Assembly (NCBI RefSeq): GCF_963169125.1
Contig: NC_084800.1
Coordinates: 142,596,397 to 142,660,396 of the forward strand
Origin: Humulus lupulus
Lineage: Eukaryota; Streptophyta; Magnoliopsida; Rosales; Cannabaceae
Reading direction: 5' to 3'
Length of the DNA stretch: 64,000 bases
Position 1 is the stretch's first letter. Every line of letters starts with the position of its first letter. The position numbers were made by a program, and so were the translations under genes. This document shows positions 1-11,995 of the stretch, piece by piece. The notes below the pieces were generated by a model. It did not search any database and was not told where the DNA came from. It saw only the letters and a program-made list of their open reading frames with translations.

Positions 1-2832
1 ATTATCGTCGTAGAGGGAGATTCGGTTCGTCATTGAGTTAGCGTCGGGTACAGAGCCAGTGTCTAGTGCACCATATAGAGTGGCTTAGGCAGAGTTAAAG
101 AAGTTGAAGATATAGTTGCAAGAGCTTAGATTTGGGGTTTATCAGACCTAGGTTCTCGCCATGGGGAGCTCTGGTTTTATTTGTGAAGAATAAGGATGGG
201 ACTCTGAGAATATGTATAGACTATAGGGAGTTGAACAAGTTGACCATCAAAAGCAAGTACCCCTTACAAAGGATCGATGACTTGTTCGTTCAACTGCAGG
301 GATAGGCGGTATTCTAGAAGAATGATCTTCGATCTGGTTATCACCAGCCGAGGATCAAGGACGAGGATATTCTGAAGACGACCTTCCGTACGACGTATGG
401 GCATTATGATTTCTTGGTCATGTCGTTCGATTTGACCAATGCCCTAGCAGCTTTTAAGGATCTAATAAACAGGGTGTTCAAGGACTTCTTAGATCAGTTT
501 GTGATTGTCTTCATTGACGACATCTTAGTTTACTCCAGTTCAAAGGCAGAGCATGAGCAGCATCTCCGACATGTATTACAGAGATTGAGAGAGCATCGGT
601 TGTATGCTATGTTTAAGAAGTGTGAGTTCTGGCTACCAGATGTGACATTCCTTGGACATATCGTTAGTGAAGATGGGATTAAGGTAGATCCGACCAAGGT
701 TGAGGCAGTTAGGGATTGGCCGAGGCCAAGGAACGCCTCGAAGGTTAGAAGCCTCCTTGGATTAGCAGGTTATTTTAGGCAGTTTGTGGAAGGGTTTTCG
801 AAGAATTCCGCACTGAAGACAAAATTTACAAGGAAAAATATGAAGTTCACTTGGTCAGACAAGTGTGAGGGTAGCTTCAAGGAACTGAAGCGACGACTGA
901 TTACCGCTCCTATGTTTAGTCTTCCTTCAGAGGGAGGAAAGTTTGTAGTATACTATGACACATTGAGATTGGGGTTGTGATGTGTACTGATGAAGAATGA
1001 GAAGGTTATTGCCTATGCGTCACGACAGCTGAAGGAATATGAGCAGCAATATCCTACCCATGATTTGGATATTGCAGCGGTGGTATTCACACTAAAAGTT
1101 TAGCGACATTACTTGTATGGAGAGAAGTGCGAGATATACACCAATAATAAGAGTTTAAAGTATTTCTTCACCTAGAAGGACTTGAACATGAGACAAAGAC
1201 GTTGGTTGGAATTGGTGAAGGATTATGACTATGACATCCTTTACCACCCAGGGAAAGCAATGTAGTGGGAGATGCGTTGAGCTAGAGAGGCCCAGGACAA
1301 TTATTTAGTTCGAAGCATATATTGAAAGAATTGGTAGAACAGATGAACAAGGCGAGGATTGAACTGGTTATGGGCTAGTTGGCCAATATTACTTTACAGT
1401 CTACCCTCCTAGAGAGGATAAGAAAGGGTCAAATGGATGATGCACAGTTGCAGGAGGTTAGAGAGAATGTTCTAGCTGGTGTAGCTAAGGATTATTCTAT
1501 TTCAGAGACGATTTTACTACGGTATAAGGATCGGATCTGTGTTCCGATGGATATTGGTATTAGACGAGAGGAACTTGATGAATCTCATACTACACCTTAC
1601 TCACTCCATCCAGGCACCACAAAGATGTATCAGGATCTACGGACTTTATATTGCTGGCCTAGGATGAAGAAGGGCGTAGTTGAGTATGTGGCCAAGTGTT
1701 TAACCTATCAGCAGGTGAAGGCTGAGCATCAGCGACCAGCAGGGTTGCTACAGCCTTTAGGAATTCCCTAGTGGAAGTGGGAAGACATTACCATGGATTT
1801 TGTGGGAGGTTTACCCAAAATAGTGGGGCTACATGACTCGGTGTTGGTCATAGTAAACAGGTACACCAAGTCAGCTCACTTTTGACCAGTGAGAACGACC
1901 TATACTTATGATCAGTACGCGGAGTTGTATGTGAGGAAAATTGTACGTCTCCATGGGGTTCCTAAATCTATAGTATCGGAACGGGATCCCATATTTACCT
2001 CCAAGTTTTGGGGTGGTTTGTAGAATGCTATGGAGACTCAGTTGAAGTTCAGTACAACCTTTCATCCTCAGACAGACGGACAGTCTGAGAGGATAATTCA
2101 GGTATTGGAAGACATGCTTAGAGCGTGTGTATTGGAATTTGAGGGGTCTTGGAGTAAGTTCCTTCCGTTGATTGAGTTTTTGTATAAGAACAGTTTTCAA
2201 TCAACAGTTGGAGTAGCTCCATACGAGATGTTGTATGGAAGGAGATGTAGATCGCTCATTCATTGGGATGAGATGGGTGAGAGGAAATATTTGGGACCGG
2301 AGATGGTTCAGAAGACTAACGAAGCTATTGAGAAGATCCAAGCTTGAATGCTCGCATCGCAAAGTAGACAGAAAAGCTATGCTGATTCTAAGCATAGGGA
2401 CGTGGAGTTCTAGGTAGGGGACCACATGTTTCTGCGAGTTTCACCATTACGAGGGGTGAGGAGGTTTGGGAAAAAGGGCAAGTTGAGCCCTAGATTCATA
2501 GGACCTTTTGAGATCCTGGAGAGGATCGAGCAGGTAGCTTATAGATTGGCTTTGCCATCGTCGTTATCAAGAGTTCACGACGTATTCCACATCTCTATGC
2601 TTCAAAAATACATCTCAGATAAGACTCATGTATTGAGATATGAGGATCTGGAGTTACAGAAAGATTTATCGTATGAGGAGCAACCAGTACAAATCCTAGA
2701 TAAGAAGGATAAGGTTTTGAGGAACAAGACGATTTCTCTAGTCAAAGTATTGTGGAGGAATAGCAAGGTCGAGGAAGCAACCGGGAGCTTGAGTCAGTGA
2801 TGTAGGATTAGTATCTTGATTTATTCAGGTAA
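1..2832 (+). pseudogene. pol: Tekay-type Ty3/gypsy pol remnant (element E)
   Basis: Degenerate polyprotein of a chromovirus, entering from the left edge already inside reverse transcriptase. The order is RT (about 60-800, catalytic box FIDD near 510-525), RNase H (about 930-1280), an HHCC zinc-binding integrase head (about 1580-1720), the integrase core (about 1780-2330) and a C-terminal chromodomain-like tail (about 2680-2820) ending at TAA 2830-2832. Reading shifts once, near 1258-1262, where one base seems lost. Many in-frame TAG codons sit where relatives have Trp or Gln. The closest relative in this window is the better preserved minus-strand element F. Gag and protease would lie left of the window. 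The order RT-RH-IN-chromodomain and the wording of the tail place it in the Tekay/Del clade. It cannot encode a working enzyme. Confidence 0.9.
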
Positions 2833-2861
2833 ATTTCGAGTTCTCACTAGGAAGGGATAGT

Positions 2862-5061
2862 TGTAACGACCCAAAAATGCTAATAGGGTTTAGTGTCTTA
2901 ATTAGCGTTCTGGGAGGACATAATTGGGTAAGTATATGTGATTATGTTATTTAAATGCATGACTATGTGGCATGCATGATATATATGATGATCTGAGTAT
3001 ATTATATGCATGTGTATGAGTATTAGATATGCATGTGGGCCCTTTATTGTTTATAAGGGCGTATCTACAATTTTGGCTCGCTAAGGGCATAAATATGATT
3101 ATATGTGATAAATGGTTGAGACCACATTATTATGTGGATATATTTGTAGTATATGGCTCGAGGCAATCCTAGTGAGCGGATTAGCGGCATAGTCACAACA
3201 GGGAATAATACCCGACTCGGGGAGAGCTTAGGCGTATTCTGAGAGTGTATATTTGGGGTTTATTGAGTAACAAATAAGTATTTGGTAATTAGTTGGACAT
3301 GACAGGATTAATAGGGAATTTGTAGGATGACTCGAGGAATTAGCGGGAATCAAGATTAATGACTGTTTTACCCTTAAGGGCAATAAAAGGGATGAGTTTT
3401 CTTAAGGGGCAATTTAGTCTTTTTGAGGGTTAAGAGATTAACTCAGTAAGTCCTAGGCCTAACCAGAGCCCACTAGTTCATTCCTAAAACACACAGAATC
3501 CTCTCCCTATTCTCCCACACATTATCACTTTTTCTCTGTAGAACCTAAGTAAAGTTTGGTGATTTAAAGGAGAACACTCAGGGAGATTAAGTTGGGATTT
3601 GAGGTTGGAAGTAGAAAGAGTTTAGTTGGGGAATCCAAGATATGAATTGAGGTAAGAGTTCAAGTCCTAATCTTCTGAATTCTGCTGAATTATTGTTGAA
3701 TTTTGAGCTTGCATGAATTATGGGTTTTGACTGGTTTTGGGTGTTTGATGGGTGTAAGAAATTTGTTATAGGTTGGTTATGACGGTTAGGATATAAGGAT
3801 AAGTTTTCTAGGTTAAATTTTGAGATTTGCTGAGGATTGGGGTTAAATTTTGAGGTTTAGGCTCGAGGGAAATGTAGGAAAAAGGTTGTGTCCTGCAACA
3901 GGGAGGGTTTGGCCTCTGTCTAAGGGGCGGGTCGCGGCCCTAAAGGGCAATTCGCGACCCTAAATGGAAAATAAAGGGATCTTAGGCTTTTTAGGCTCGG
4001 GGAGGCGCGGGGTTTCAAACCTAAGCGCTCGGGACGAATTCTACTACCCGGTTTAGTAGAATTCGAGGTCCCTGAGGCTAGTATTTGTTTCCAAAAACAT
4101 TTAATTGGATTATAATTTGATAAGTTATCAATCATTGCTTGTGACTAGGATTACCGCTAAGGCTCAAGATGAGGGTCTTGCTCGATGCTATTCTTTATCC
4201 ATTGCTCGGGATTCGAGGTAAGAAAGCTACACCCATGTGGTTGTCATTGGGACTGAGATTCCCTATAATTGAATATGTGCATTCTATGAGTTATATATCT
4301 ATTATGTGGGATATGAAAGTACGACCTAAAGGTGTCGGGGTTGATGGTAAGTGTATGGGATGCAGCTCGACCTAAGCTCGCTGAGGTCAGCTAAATAATC
4401 AGAGGACTCGACCTAAGCGAGTCGGGGTTAACTAAATAATCAAAGGACTCTGCCTAAGCGAGCCATGGTTAGCTAAATAACCAGAGGGCTCAGCCTAAGG
4501 GCACTGACACCTAAATATTCATATTATAGTTTGAGTTATGAGTGAAAGTATTTGCTAATCGTTGCCTAGCTTGATACTTATATTCTGTTGATTAATTGAA
4601 TTAATTGGTTTGAAGTTTATTAATTGCTCCTATGTTTTATATGTTTGTTGTTTATGGTATTCTAGATGGGCCTTGGCTCACGGACGCTACGTGGTGCAGG
4701 TAAAGGCAAAGGAAAACTGGACCAACCATGAGTTGGCGAGCTCTGGGGGCGGAGTGTACATTGTCAGCTGCTCGACTTCCACATCCGAGGGAATTTATAG
4801 GTCTAAACTATATTTTTCCGTTAGACTGGCTCATGTTGTATCAATTTTTGAAAAAAAATTTTGGTCATGTAAATACTATTTTTTGGATTCCATGTATCAA
4901 CATTTTTGTTAAATGAAAATCAACCGTTTATGATCAAAATATTTTAACCCTAACCTGCTAGTTGAATTTAGGATCACATTTATGTTCAAACGACTTTATT
5001 AGAAAGTCTCGCACTATTTTTAACACAAAGTGTAATGGTCTTGGTTATCTATGGTGTTACA
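2862..5061 (+). mobile_element. 3' LTR of Tekay element E
   Basis: LTR of about 2.2 kb starting TGTAACGACCC and ending GGTGTTACA, directly after the pol stop and a weak purine tract (2845-2861). It carries the palindrome CCACAT-TATT-ATGTGG at 3122-3137, AGGTAAG donor-like sites near 3649-3656 and 4215-4222, a CAGGTAAAG site near 4697-4705, a GC-rich block at 3920-3960, and imperfect repeats of about 50 bp around TAAGCGAG at 4375-4500. It abuts the last 97 bp of a Tat LTR, so E probably landed in the 5' LTR of element D. The partner LTR is outside the window. Confidence 0.85.
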
Positions 5062-5158
5062 AGGGCTCTTTTACAGCCTGAACCACATAAAATCCTGTGT
5101 TCTTTCCTTATTTTTCCGTTAATCTTTCAGATTAATTTGACAGCGAAAAAGGCAGTCA
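5062..5158 (+). mobile_element. 3' end of the 5' LTR of Tat element D
   Basis: These 97 bp match the end of the LTR at about 20,840-20,935, both sharing CTCTTTTACA, CCCTGAACCAC/AGCCTGAACCAC and the run into GCGAAAAA. The match stops exactly where element E begins. A primer-site-like sequence follows directly, so this is the U5 end of D's 5' LTR. Confidence 0.75.
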
Positions 5159-5160
5159 AT

Positions 5161-5180
5161 ATTTTGGTGCTTTCATTAAG
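5161..5180 (+). other. Putative primer-binding site of element D
   Basis: TTTGGTGCTTTCATT follows the LTR end by a few bases. The same word follows the LTRs of elements B (27,178) and C (62,840). The tRNA it pairs with was not identified; it is not the initiator-Met type used by the Tekay elements here. Confidence 0.65.
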
Positions 5181-5208
5181 AGCTTGAAGGAAGCTTGGAG
5201 AACAGTCA

Positions 5209-7690
5209 TGGGGACCACTATTAGGAATGCACCAGACGATACCGCACCTCACATGACAGTTGAGGGAGGAGAAACCTATCACATGCCACCACAAGACCAC
5301 CCTAATGTGGTGGTAGACTACGAGGAAAATGCCAAGTATGACGGCATGGACGACGGAGGCGATGATGAATACTATGAGGAGTAATATCCTCATCCCATGG
5401 ACGCGGGTGAGACACCAAAAGTTGTGGTGCTCCGTGACCAGGTCGCCACTCAATAGCTGAAGATTGACACCTAAGAGGGTAACATCGCTACCCTGTAGGA
5501 AATGGTTAACGCCATGAGGGCTACTTTGGCAGCCCAAGCGCTGTGAGTGGAACCCCATGGCGAAGTACCATCTGGGCAGCCAGCTGGTGTGCCACTTGTG
5601 CCCCCAGCTGGAATGCCACATGTCACTACGGTCAGTGTGCCTCCCGAGCACCTGGCTGAGTTGGCGCGAGATTCATCAGTTGGCGTACCCCCAATGCACC
5701 TTGCTGGAGATGGAACCCCACCTATGCCACAAGACTGTGGCAAAGGTAAGGTTAATGATAACCCTGCTAACAAACCAAAGAATGCTCATCGGAACCCCAA
5801 AGACATTCAGTCCCTGAGGCCAGCTAGCATGGATGAAGGCCCAGGGGCCCGAGAAAACTTCTAGGCCATCAGTGCTCGTGGAGTCTGGGGCGTTCTTCCA
5901 AGGCGCACCAATACGGATCGAGCGAGGCCCAAAGGTGGTGTTCCCCCAAAAGCCTCTTCATCACAACATGAACAAGGTCTAAGGGGATAGCATGCCAAAA
6001 TTCTCCATTGGCTGAGAGCGCGGCATCAGCATCTCGGTTGACAGTGAGAATGTTGAGTCCAACGGGGAAACGGAGTTGGCTTGTCTTGAGGACAATGGCG
6101 CGTTCTAGGTCAAACTAACCTACGGGACGATCTTAATTCTCATTGGTGCAATAAGACCCATGGGCATGAACCCAAAAAGAAAGGTCCATCGGACCTCATG
6201 GATAATCTCAACGCCTCGAGGAGAGATAACCTAGCACAAAGTACCAACCAAGACCACAACCCACTCCGCCCGGAGTTAAAGAGCTTGAAGAGGATCATGC
6301 TCAGAATGGCTCAATGACAGGGCCATGAATCTGACTTGGATGATGAAGATGGGGAGTCGTGTGCTCCTCACATATTGGAACCTCCTTTACCGTAGGGCTT
6401 CAAGATGCCTGCCATCACATCATATGATGGCAGCACGGATCCCACCGACCACCTCTCAAAGTTTAATGGGCTAATGTCGGTGCATTGCGTCTCCGTGGAA
6501 GCCAAGTGTCATGTGTTCCCGATAACTATAACAGGTGCAGCAAATGAATGGTTCAAGAAACACATGTTAGGATTCATTCAACCATGGCACCAACTACCGT
6601 CCTCCTTCTGGAGACAGTTCATAGCAGCTTGGAAGGTGAGCTTTGAGGTCAATGCTTTGGCCAATATAAAGAAGGGACCCTTCAAGACCGTCAAAGCATA
6701 TATCAAACGCTTCAAGGAGGAAGCTGTGAGGACTAAGAGGGTTGACAATGGCCAACAACTGATGCCTTTGAAGGCCTACATCTATACAGGGTCCCTGTTG
6801 TGGGATGACCTCCCGCAAAGAGGGTGTCGACAACTTGATGACTTCATCCGTTGAGCACAAGAATATATCAGCTAGGAGGATGCCTAGATTGGAGCATTTG
6901 GGGGACCCGTTGCCTTTCCTACTCCGACAGAGCTAGCCCCTACATTTCAAGGACCCAATATCCACCGTAAACTCCTGTCTAACCGAGATTGGGGGGAGTC
7001 CAGTCTAGTCCGAGCATGCTGCCAGCTGGCTTTAGTGCCATGCCAACCACTGGTTTCAGTGCGGATTCGATGGGATATGGAGCGGCGCCCATCGGGTACA
7101 GTGCTTTTCAGCCTGCATTCGTTGATAAAGTTGCCACTCCATCCTATTCTATCGCACCCAGTCAGACCCACAGTAGTAGTAGACACAGGGGCAAGGGTAA
7201 GGATAGAAAGCCCAAAGGAAATGGGATCCCGCAGGCTGAATAGGGAACCACCCTTGGTGAGAATTATGTCTCGTAGTACTCCGAGTAGACCAACTTAGTG
7301 AACTCTCATGAGAACATCTATCTGGCCATGGAATAACATGTCCATTGCCGAAAGCCACAACCTATTCGGAGGGACAGGCAGAGGCGAGATCCTGACAAGT
7401 TTTGTTGTTTTCATAACGATATAGGGCACCACACCAATTAGTGTTGCTAGCTCAAAGATAAGATTGAGAACCCCATTAAGTTGGGACACCTCCACCAATA
7501 CACTCGAAGCAGGCGTCACCAAGCTCTGACCCCAGTAGTGGAAATACCTGCGTAACCCGGTGCTACACTATCTACGAGCCCAGTGCCCAAAGCTCTGCCA
7601 CAATCGATAGCAAACAGGCCCCCTCCGGTGAACGACAGAGTAGGGTATATATCGAGAGGACCCCACTTGGGGGGCACTTCTAAGGGCTCG
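5209..7690 (+). pseudogene. gag: Tat-lineage gag remnant (element D)
   Basis: Gag region of Tat element D. It probably began at ATG 5209, the first ATG after the primer site, opening an acidic stretch rich in Asp, Glu and Tyr. Several stops follow, then a Gln/Pro-rich linker. The best preserved block is 6405-6854, a retrotransposon-gag (PF03732-like) segment containing the words FNGLMSVH, GAANEWFKKH and FIRxxQEYI. A low-complexity Gly/Ala/Ser/Pro stretch (about 6990-7240) follows, then a degenerate knuckle near 7395-7450 with the Tat pattern C-x2-H-x3-GH-x4-C. Multiple stops and frame changes make it nonfunctional. Family assignment rests on order and motif resemblance to the gag of element B. 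Confidence 0.75.
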
Positions 7691-8268
7691 CATAATAGGT
7701 AAGTGTGGGCCTTAAACAAAGATGATGAGGTGTTGGCCTTAGATCATTTGCCAGACCAGATTCATTGGATGACTGACCAAGTCATCACATTCTCCGAGGA
7801 CGATGCTCGGAGAGTTCACTTTCCACACCATGATCCTTTAGTGATCGAGAGCCAGGCATCCAATAAGATGGTGGCTAGGATCCTGGTGGACAATGGGAGT
7901 TTAGTGAACCTCCTGTTCAAGTCCACTTATAAGAAGATCGGGCTGACCACAAGCGACCGGTCCTCGTGCACCTTTACTCTTTACGGATTCTCGAGAGAAG
8001 GTCACATACCAATGGGCCAAATCAAGCTACCCGTGACACTGGGGGAAGAGCCTTGCCAAGCCTTCAAGTATTGCACTTTCATGGTGGTTGATTGTCCCTC
8101 TGCGTATAACGCCATTTTATGGAGTCCAACCTTGGTGCATGAAATTTCCCACGGACTTGAGAATTGGTATGGTCCAAGGCGACCAAAAGGAGGTGAGGCA
8201 ATGCTACAACGTTTCCCTCAGACAACCAATAATGGCAGTTGAGGAGATGGTCTGAGGAAAATGTCTTC
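7691..8268 (+). pseudogene. pol: Tat-lineage protease fragment (element D)
   Basis: An open stretch at 7703-8242 (179 codons) resembles the Tat aspartic protease. The active-site segment reads [12 protein letters not shown] (near 7880-7915), the D-N-G form also found in element B, followed by LYGFSREG and VVDCPSAYNAIL. The similarity ends near 8242 and a copia LTR remnant starts at 8269. No RT, RNase H or integrase of D is found on the far side; the next D sequence is the antisense gene. Either pol was deleted, or the element was non-autonomous when it transposed. Confidence 0.75.
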
Positions 8269-8437
8269 TGTTGGGAATTGTGCTCTGAAAACATATGTAG
8301 TAAACATTGTTTTAAGAAATAAATAAATAAATTGAATTTGTTATACATATATTTTATGGACTACATTATTCTGTGATAATATTATGTAAATATCAGAAAA
8401 ACTCCTAAGTTCATATATGTGATCTCAAACACGTATT
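8269..8437 (+). mobile_element. Copia-type LTR remnant, left part
   Basis: Begins TGTTGGGAATTGTGCTCTG, a start typical of one group of plant Ty1/copia LTRs, and is AT-rich. It continues after the solo LTR at 10,916-10,999, because the GTATT target duplication joins the two halves. The far end of this LTR was not found. The assignment is by general resemblance only. Confidence 0.45.
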
Positions 8438-10915
8438 TGTAACGCCCTGGATAACCAAGACCGTTACACTATGTGTTTATAAAGGTACAAGACTTGCTAA
8501 TCAAGTCATTTAGTTAAACATGTGACACTAAAACCATAATCGAACTAGGGTTAAATGATTTTGGTCATGAAAGATAAATTTCATTTAAATAAATGTTTGA
8601 TACACGAGATCCCAAAAACAGGGTTAAAGAACATTTTACGGAATTTCAAAGGTCATGTACAACCACAAGCCACTCTAATGGAAAAATAGGCATTTTAGGT
8701 TCTCCTGTCCTTGTACCATCCCTCGGTCGTGGTGGCCGAGCAGTTGACCATGTACATTCCTCCCCAGAGCTCTTCAATGCAGGATTGGTCCACCTTACCC
8801 TTGCCTTTACCTGCACCACGTAGCACCCGTGAGCCAAGGCCTAGCAAGAAAACCATAGTACAGAGCATAAACAATAATAGTAATCAAATAATAGAAATTT
8901 AGCAGATCATAGCATTCACATAATCAGTGATATCAACCAACAAATCAACAATTTATCATCCAGGTAATTAACATGCCATAATCATCAGATTAACAACAAT
9001 AAACACATCATACAATACTCAGGGTCGATGCCCTTAAGCCGCACCCTTTGTTTAACCCACTGTCTTCGGCTCACTTAGGCCGAACCAAGTGTTTGACCCA
9101 CTGACTCTGGCTCACATAGGCCAAGCTCAGTGATAATTTAATTAACCTCAGCTACCAATGGCCGAGCTGTGTCCTGTGCAAAAATATCAATTCCGGCACT
9201 CTTAGGTCGTTTATTTCATGCTCACATGGCATAACACAATCATACATCATTGTATACAAATATAGGGAGCCCTTAGTCCCAACATAGCCACACAAACAGG
9301 TGCAGTTTTCTTTCCGTTGATTCCGAGCAGAGAAAGTGAACTGGTTCCGAGCAAGATCCTTAGCCTTGAGCCTTGGCGATAAACCTAGTCACAAGGGTCA
9401 TTGATATCTATCAACTTCCAATCAGAAATATTATACCTAGGGAACAAAACTAGCCTCTGGGACCTCAATTTCTACTAAATCGGGTAGTAGAAATTGTCCC
9501 GAGCACCCAGGTTCGAACCCTCGAGCCCTAACAATTCTTAAAACACTTCCAAGGCCAAAATTCCCAGGTGGGTCAATACTTGGCTCAGCAAGTCGCGACT
9601 TGCCCCAAGTCAGATAGCAACCTCTCAAGCCAAAGGGGAGGCAGGTCGCGACTTGGCCAAGCAAGTCGTGGCGCACCCCCAAGTCAGAGAGCTCTCTAGG
9701 CCAGAAGGGCCACACGCGCTGCGGCACCCCAGGCTGGGCCGGGACACGCCCTGTGAACCCAGAGAAAACCTGGGTTTTTTCCTCCTTCTCCCAGCCAAGA
9801 ACATTCAAACTCAGCACATAATTCTACCTCAAAACCTCCCCAATTCACTCATCAAGCAAGCCACGAACATAGGAATTAATCACCAATTTTGATCCTCAAA
9901 ACGTTAGCCACAAAACTAAGATCATAACCAAATTCAATAGATATTATCCCCTCTCAGCCAAATTCATCGCTAAACTCATACTCAAGAACTCCAAAAATTC
10001 AACTTAAACTACTCAGCAAAACACATAAATTTAGAGCAATAATCTTATCTCAAATGGAGACCCAACTTTCAGTAGAAACCTTCACACCAGTCCAGCTCAA
10101 TTCTCTAACTTTCTAAATTCCAGCTCCAATTCCAACTTGAATCTCCTTAACTTTATGTCTAAAACTCCAAGCTCCAGCCACTTTCAACAGCCCCAAAACA
10201 ATCAAACAACAAGGATGAAAGAGAGAGAAATCGTGAGGGAGAGAAAGTGAGTGAGTTGAGACCTTTTTCCCTTCTTTCATTCCTTAGATTATTCTCCAAT
10301 CTTCTCTATTTTTGTCCTAACAAAAAGGCTGAGTATATCCTTAGACTTAGGAAAAGACCATTTTACCCTCCCAAAATAAAAGTAACCTTTAACTTAATCT
10401 AGTGGTATAATAGTCATTTATTCCCAATTCCCACTAATTCCTCGAGTGTTCCTAATATTTACCACTTAAATCCCGTCATATAAGTAATCACCAATTATTT
10501 ACCCAATGTCTAATAATCTCCAATATATTTCCTAAATTCCCAAAAATACCCCAGGCTCCCCTGAGCCGGGTATAAATCCCCGCCATGACTATTTCGTCAA
10601 ACCACTCACTAGGATCGTCTCAAGCCATATGCTGCAAATATATCCACATAATAATGTGGTCTCAACAATTTACCACAAATAATCACATTTATGCCCTCAA
10701 CGTGCCAAAATTACAAATATGCCCCTATAAGCGAAACAGGGCCCACATGCATATTAATACTCATAAACATGCATTCCACATATCCATATAATCATATAAC
10801 CATGCATATCACATAATCATGCATTTAATCATTTAAATCACACATAAACCAATTATGCCCTCCCAACACACTAATCATGGCCCTTAAGCCTTATTAGTGA
10901 TTTTGGGTTGTTACA
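8438..10915 (-). mobile_element. Tekay solo LTR, minus strand, TSD GTATT
   Basis: A complete LTR of 2478 bp. On the plus strand it starts TGTAACGCCC and ends GTTGTTACA, so it reads right to left. It is bounded by GTATT at 8433-8437 and again at 10,916-10,920. No internal retrotransposon sequence joins it, which fits LTR-LTR recombination leaving a solo LTR. It carries the palindrome at 10,644-10,659, the GC-rich block with repeated GTCGCGACTTG at 9590-9700, and the complement of CAGGTAAAG near 8806-8814. Confidence 0.9.
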
Positions 10916-10999
10916 GTATTGGTATGGGAGGATTGGATTTGAGATAAATGAACTTGAATAGTTCGCAGTAAAATAAAGTTAAGGAATCTTTAGATTAAT
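10916..10999 (+). mobile_element. Copia-type LTR remnant, right part
   Basis: Continuation of the copia-like LTR at 8269-8437, after the second copy of GTATT. It includes CGCAGTAAAATAAAG and AATCTTTAGATTAATCAC. It stops where integrase sequence of element H starts, near 11,000, so H or a rearrangement removed the rest. Confidence 0.4.
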
Positions 11000-11930
11000 C
11001 ACAGTTGATTGATATGTAGATCTCTATGTGAGAGAGATTGCGCGTCTCCATGGAGCACCGAGGTCGATCGTGTCAGATCGGGACCTCACTTTTACTTCCA
11101 AGTTCTGGGGGAATTTACAGAAGGCCATGGGAACACAGTTGAAGTTCAGTACTAGTTATCATCCTCAGACAGATGGACAATTTGAGAGGACAATTTAGAT
11201 ATTAGAAGACATGCTACGAGCATGTGTGCTAGACTTTGGTGGATCCTGGAGTAAGTATCTACCTTTGATAGAGTTTTCCTACAACAATAGTTATCAATCT
11301 ACCATTGGAGTTGCACCTTATGAGATGTTGTATGGTAGGAAATGCATATCTCCCATTCATTGGGGTGAGACAGGAGAAAGGAGATACTTGGGTCCTGAGG
11401 CAGTTCAGAGGACCAGTGAGGCCATTGAGAAGATTAGAGCTTAGATGCTCACTTCTCAAAGTAGACAGAAAAGTAATGCAGATCCCAAGCACAGGAACGT
11501 GGAGTTCCAAGTGGGGGACTACGTTTTCCTTAGAGTCTTGCCATGGAAAGGAGTGAGAAGATTTGGGAAGAAGGGCAAGCTGAGCTCTAGATATGTGGGT
11601 CCATTTGAGATCCTAGAGAGGATTGGTTAGGTGGCTTACAGGTTGGCCTTACCACCAGCATTGTCAGTCGTGCATAATGTGTTTCATGTTTCAGGTCTTC
11701 GGAGGTATGTATCTGATGTGACCCATGTTTTGAGTTACGAAGATCTAGAGCTTGAGGAAAATTTCTCCTATGATGAACAGCCAGTCCAGACACTTGACAG
11801 AAAGGATAAGGTCCTCAGGAATAAAACAATACCTTTGGTTAAGGTATTGTGGAGGAACAGCAAGGTTGAGGAAGTGACCTGGGAGTTGGAGTCGGACATG
11901 CAGAGTCAGTATCCCAAGTTGTTCAGGTAA
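11000..11930 (+). pseudogene. pol: Tekay-type integrase and chromodomain remnant (element H)
   Basis: The 3' end of a chromovirus pol, cut on the left inside the integrase core. It keeps the second catalytic Asp region ([16 protein letters not shown], near 11,075-11,110), the third catalytic region ([14 protein letters not shown], near 11,165-11,195), the integrase tail ending in the FEILERIG word, and a chromodomain at about 11,780-11,925. The frame holds from about 11,020 to TAA 11,928-11,930. It is broken only by TAG stops near 11,197, at 11,442-11,444 and at 11,628-11,630, each where relatives have Gln or a similar residue. There is no frameshift, so decay is by point change. The left 4 kb of the element and its 5' LTR are missing. 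Confidence 0.88.
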
Positions 11931-11950
11931 ATTTTGAGGACGAATTTTCT

Positions 11951-11995
11951 GTAAGGAGGGGACAGTCCTCGAAATTTCTGTAAGGAGGGGATAGT
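11951..11995 (+). other. Duplicated polypurine tract of element H
   Basis: The motif TGTAAGGAGGGGA occurs twice about 30 bp apart (11,950-11,962 and 11,979-11,991), each with a form of TCCTCGAAATTTC or GAGGACGAATTTTC nearby. The second copy touches the LTR start at 11,996, the normal place for the plus-strand primer. The first looks like a local duplication. Confidence 0.7.

Noticed and set aside
5127..5651. Minus-strand frame of 174 codons opposite D's gag
   Set aside because: Low-complexity translation with no family resemblance, and it runs across the LTR end and primer site of element D; a shadow of the gag strand.
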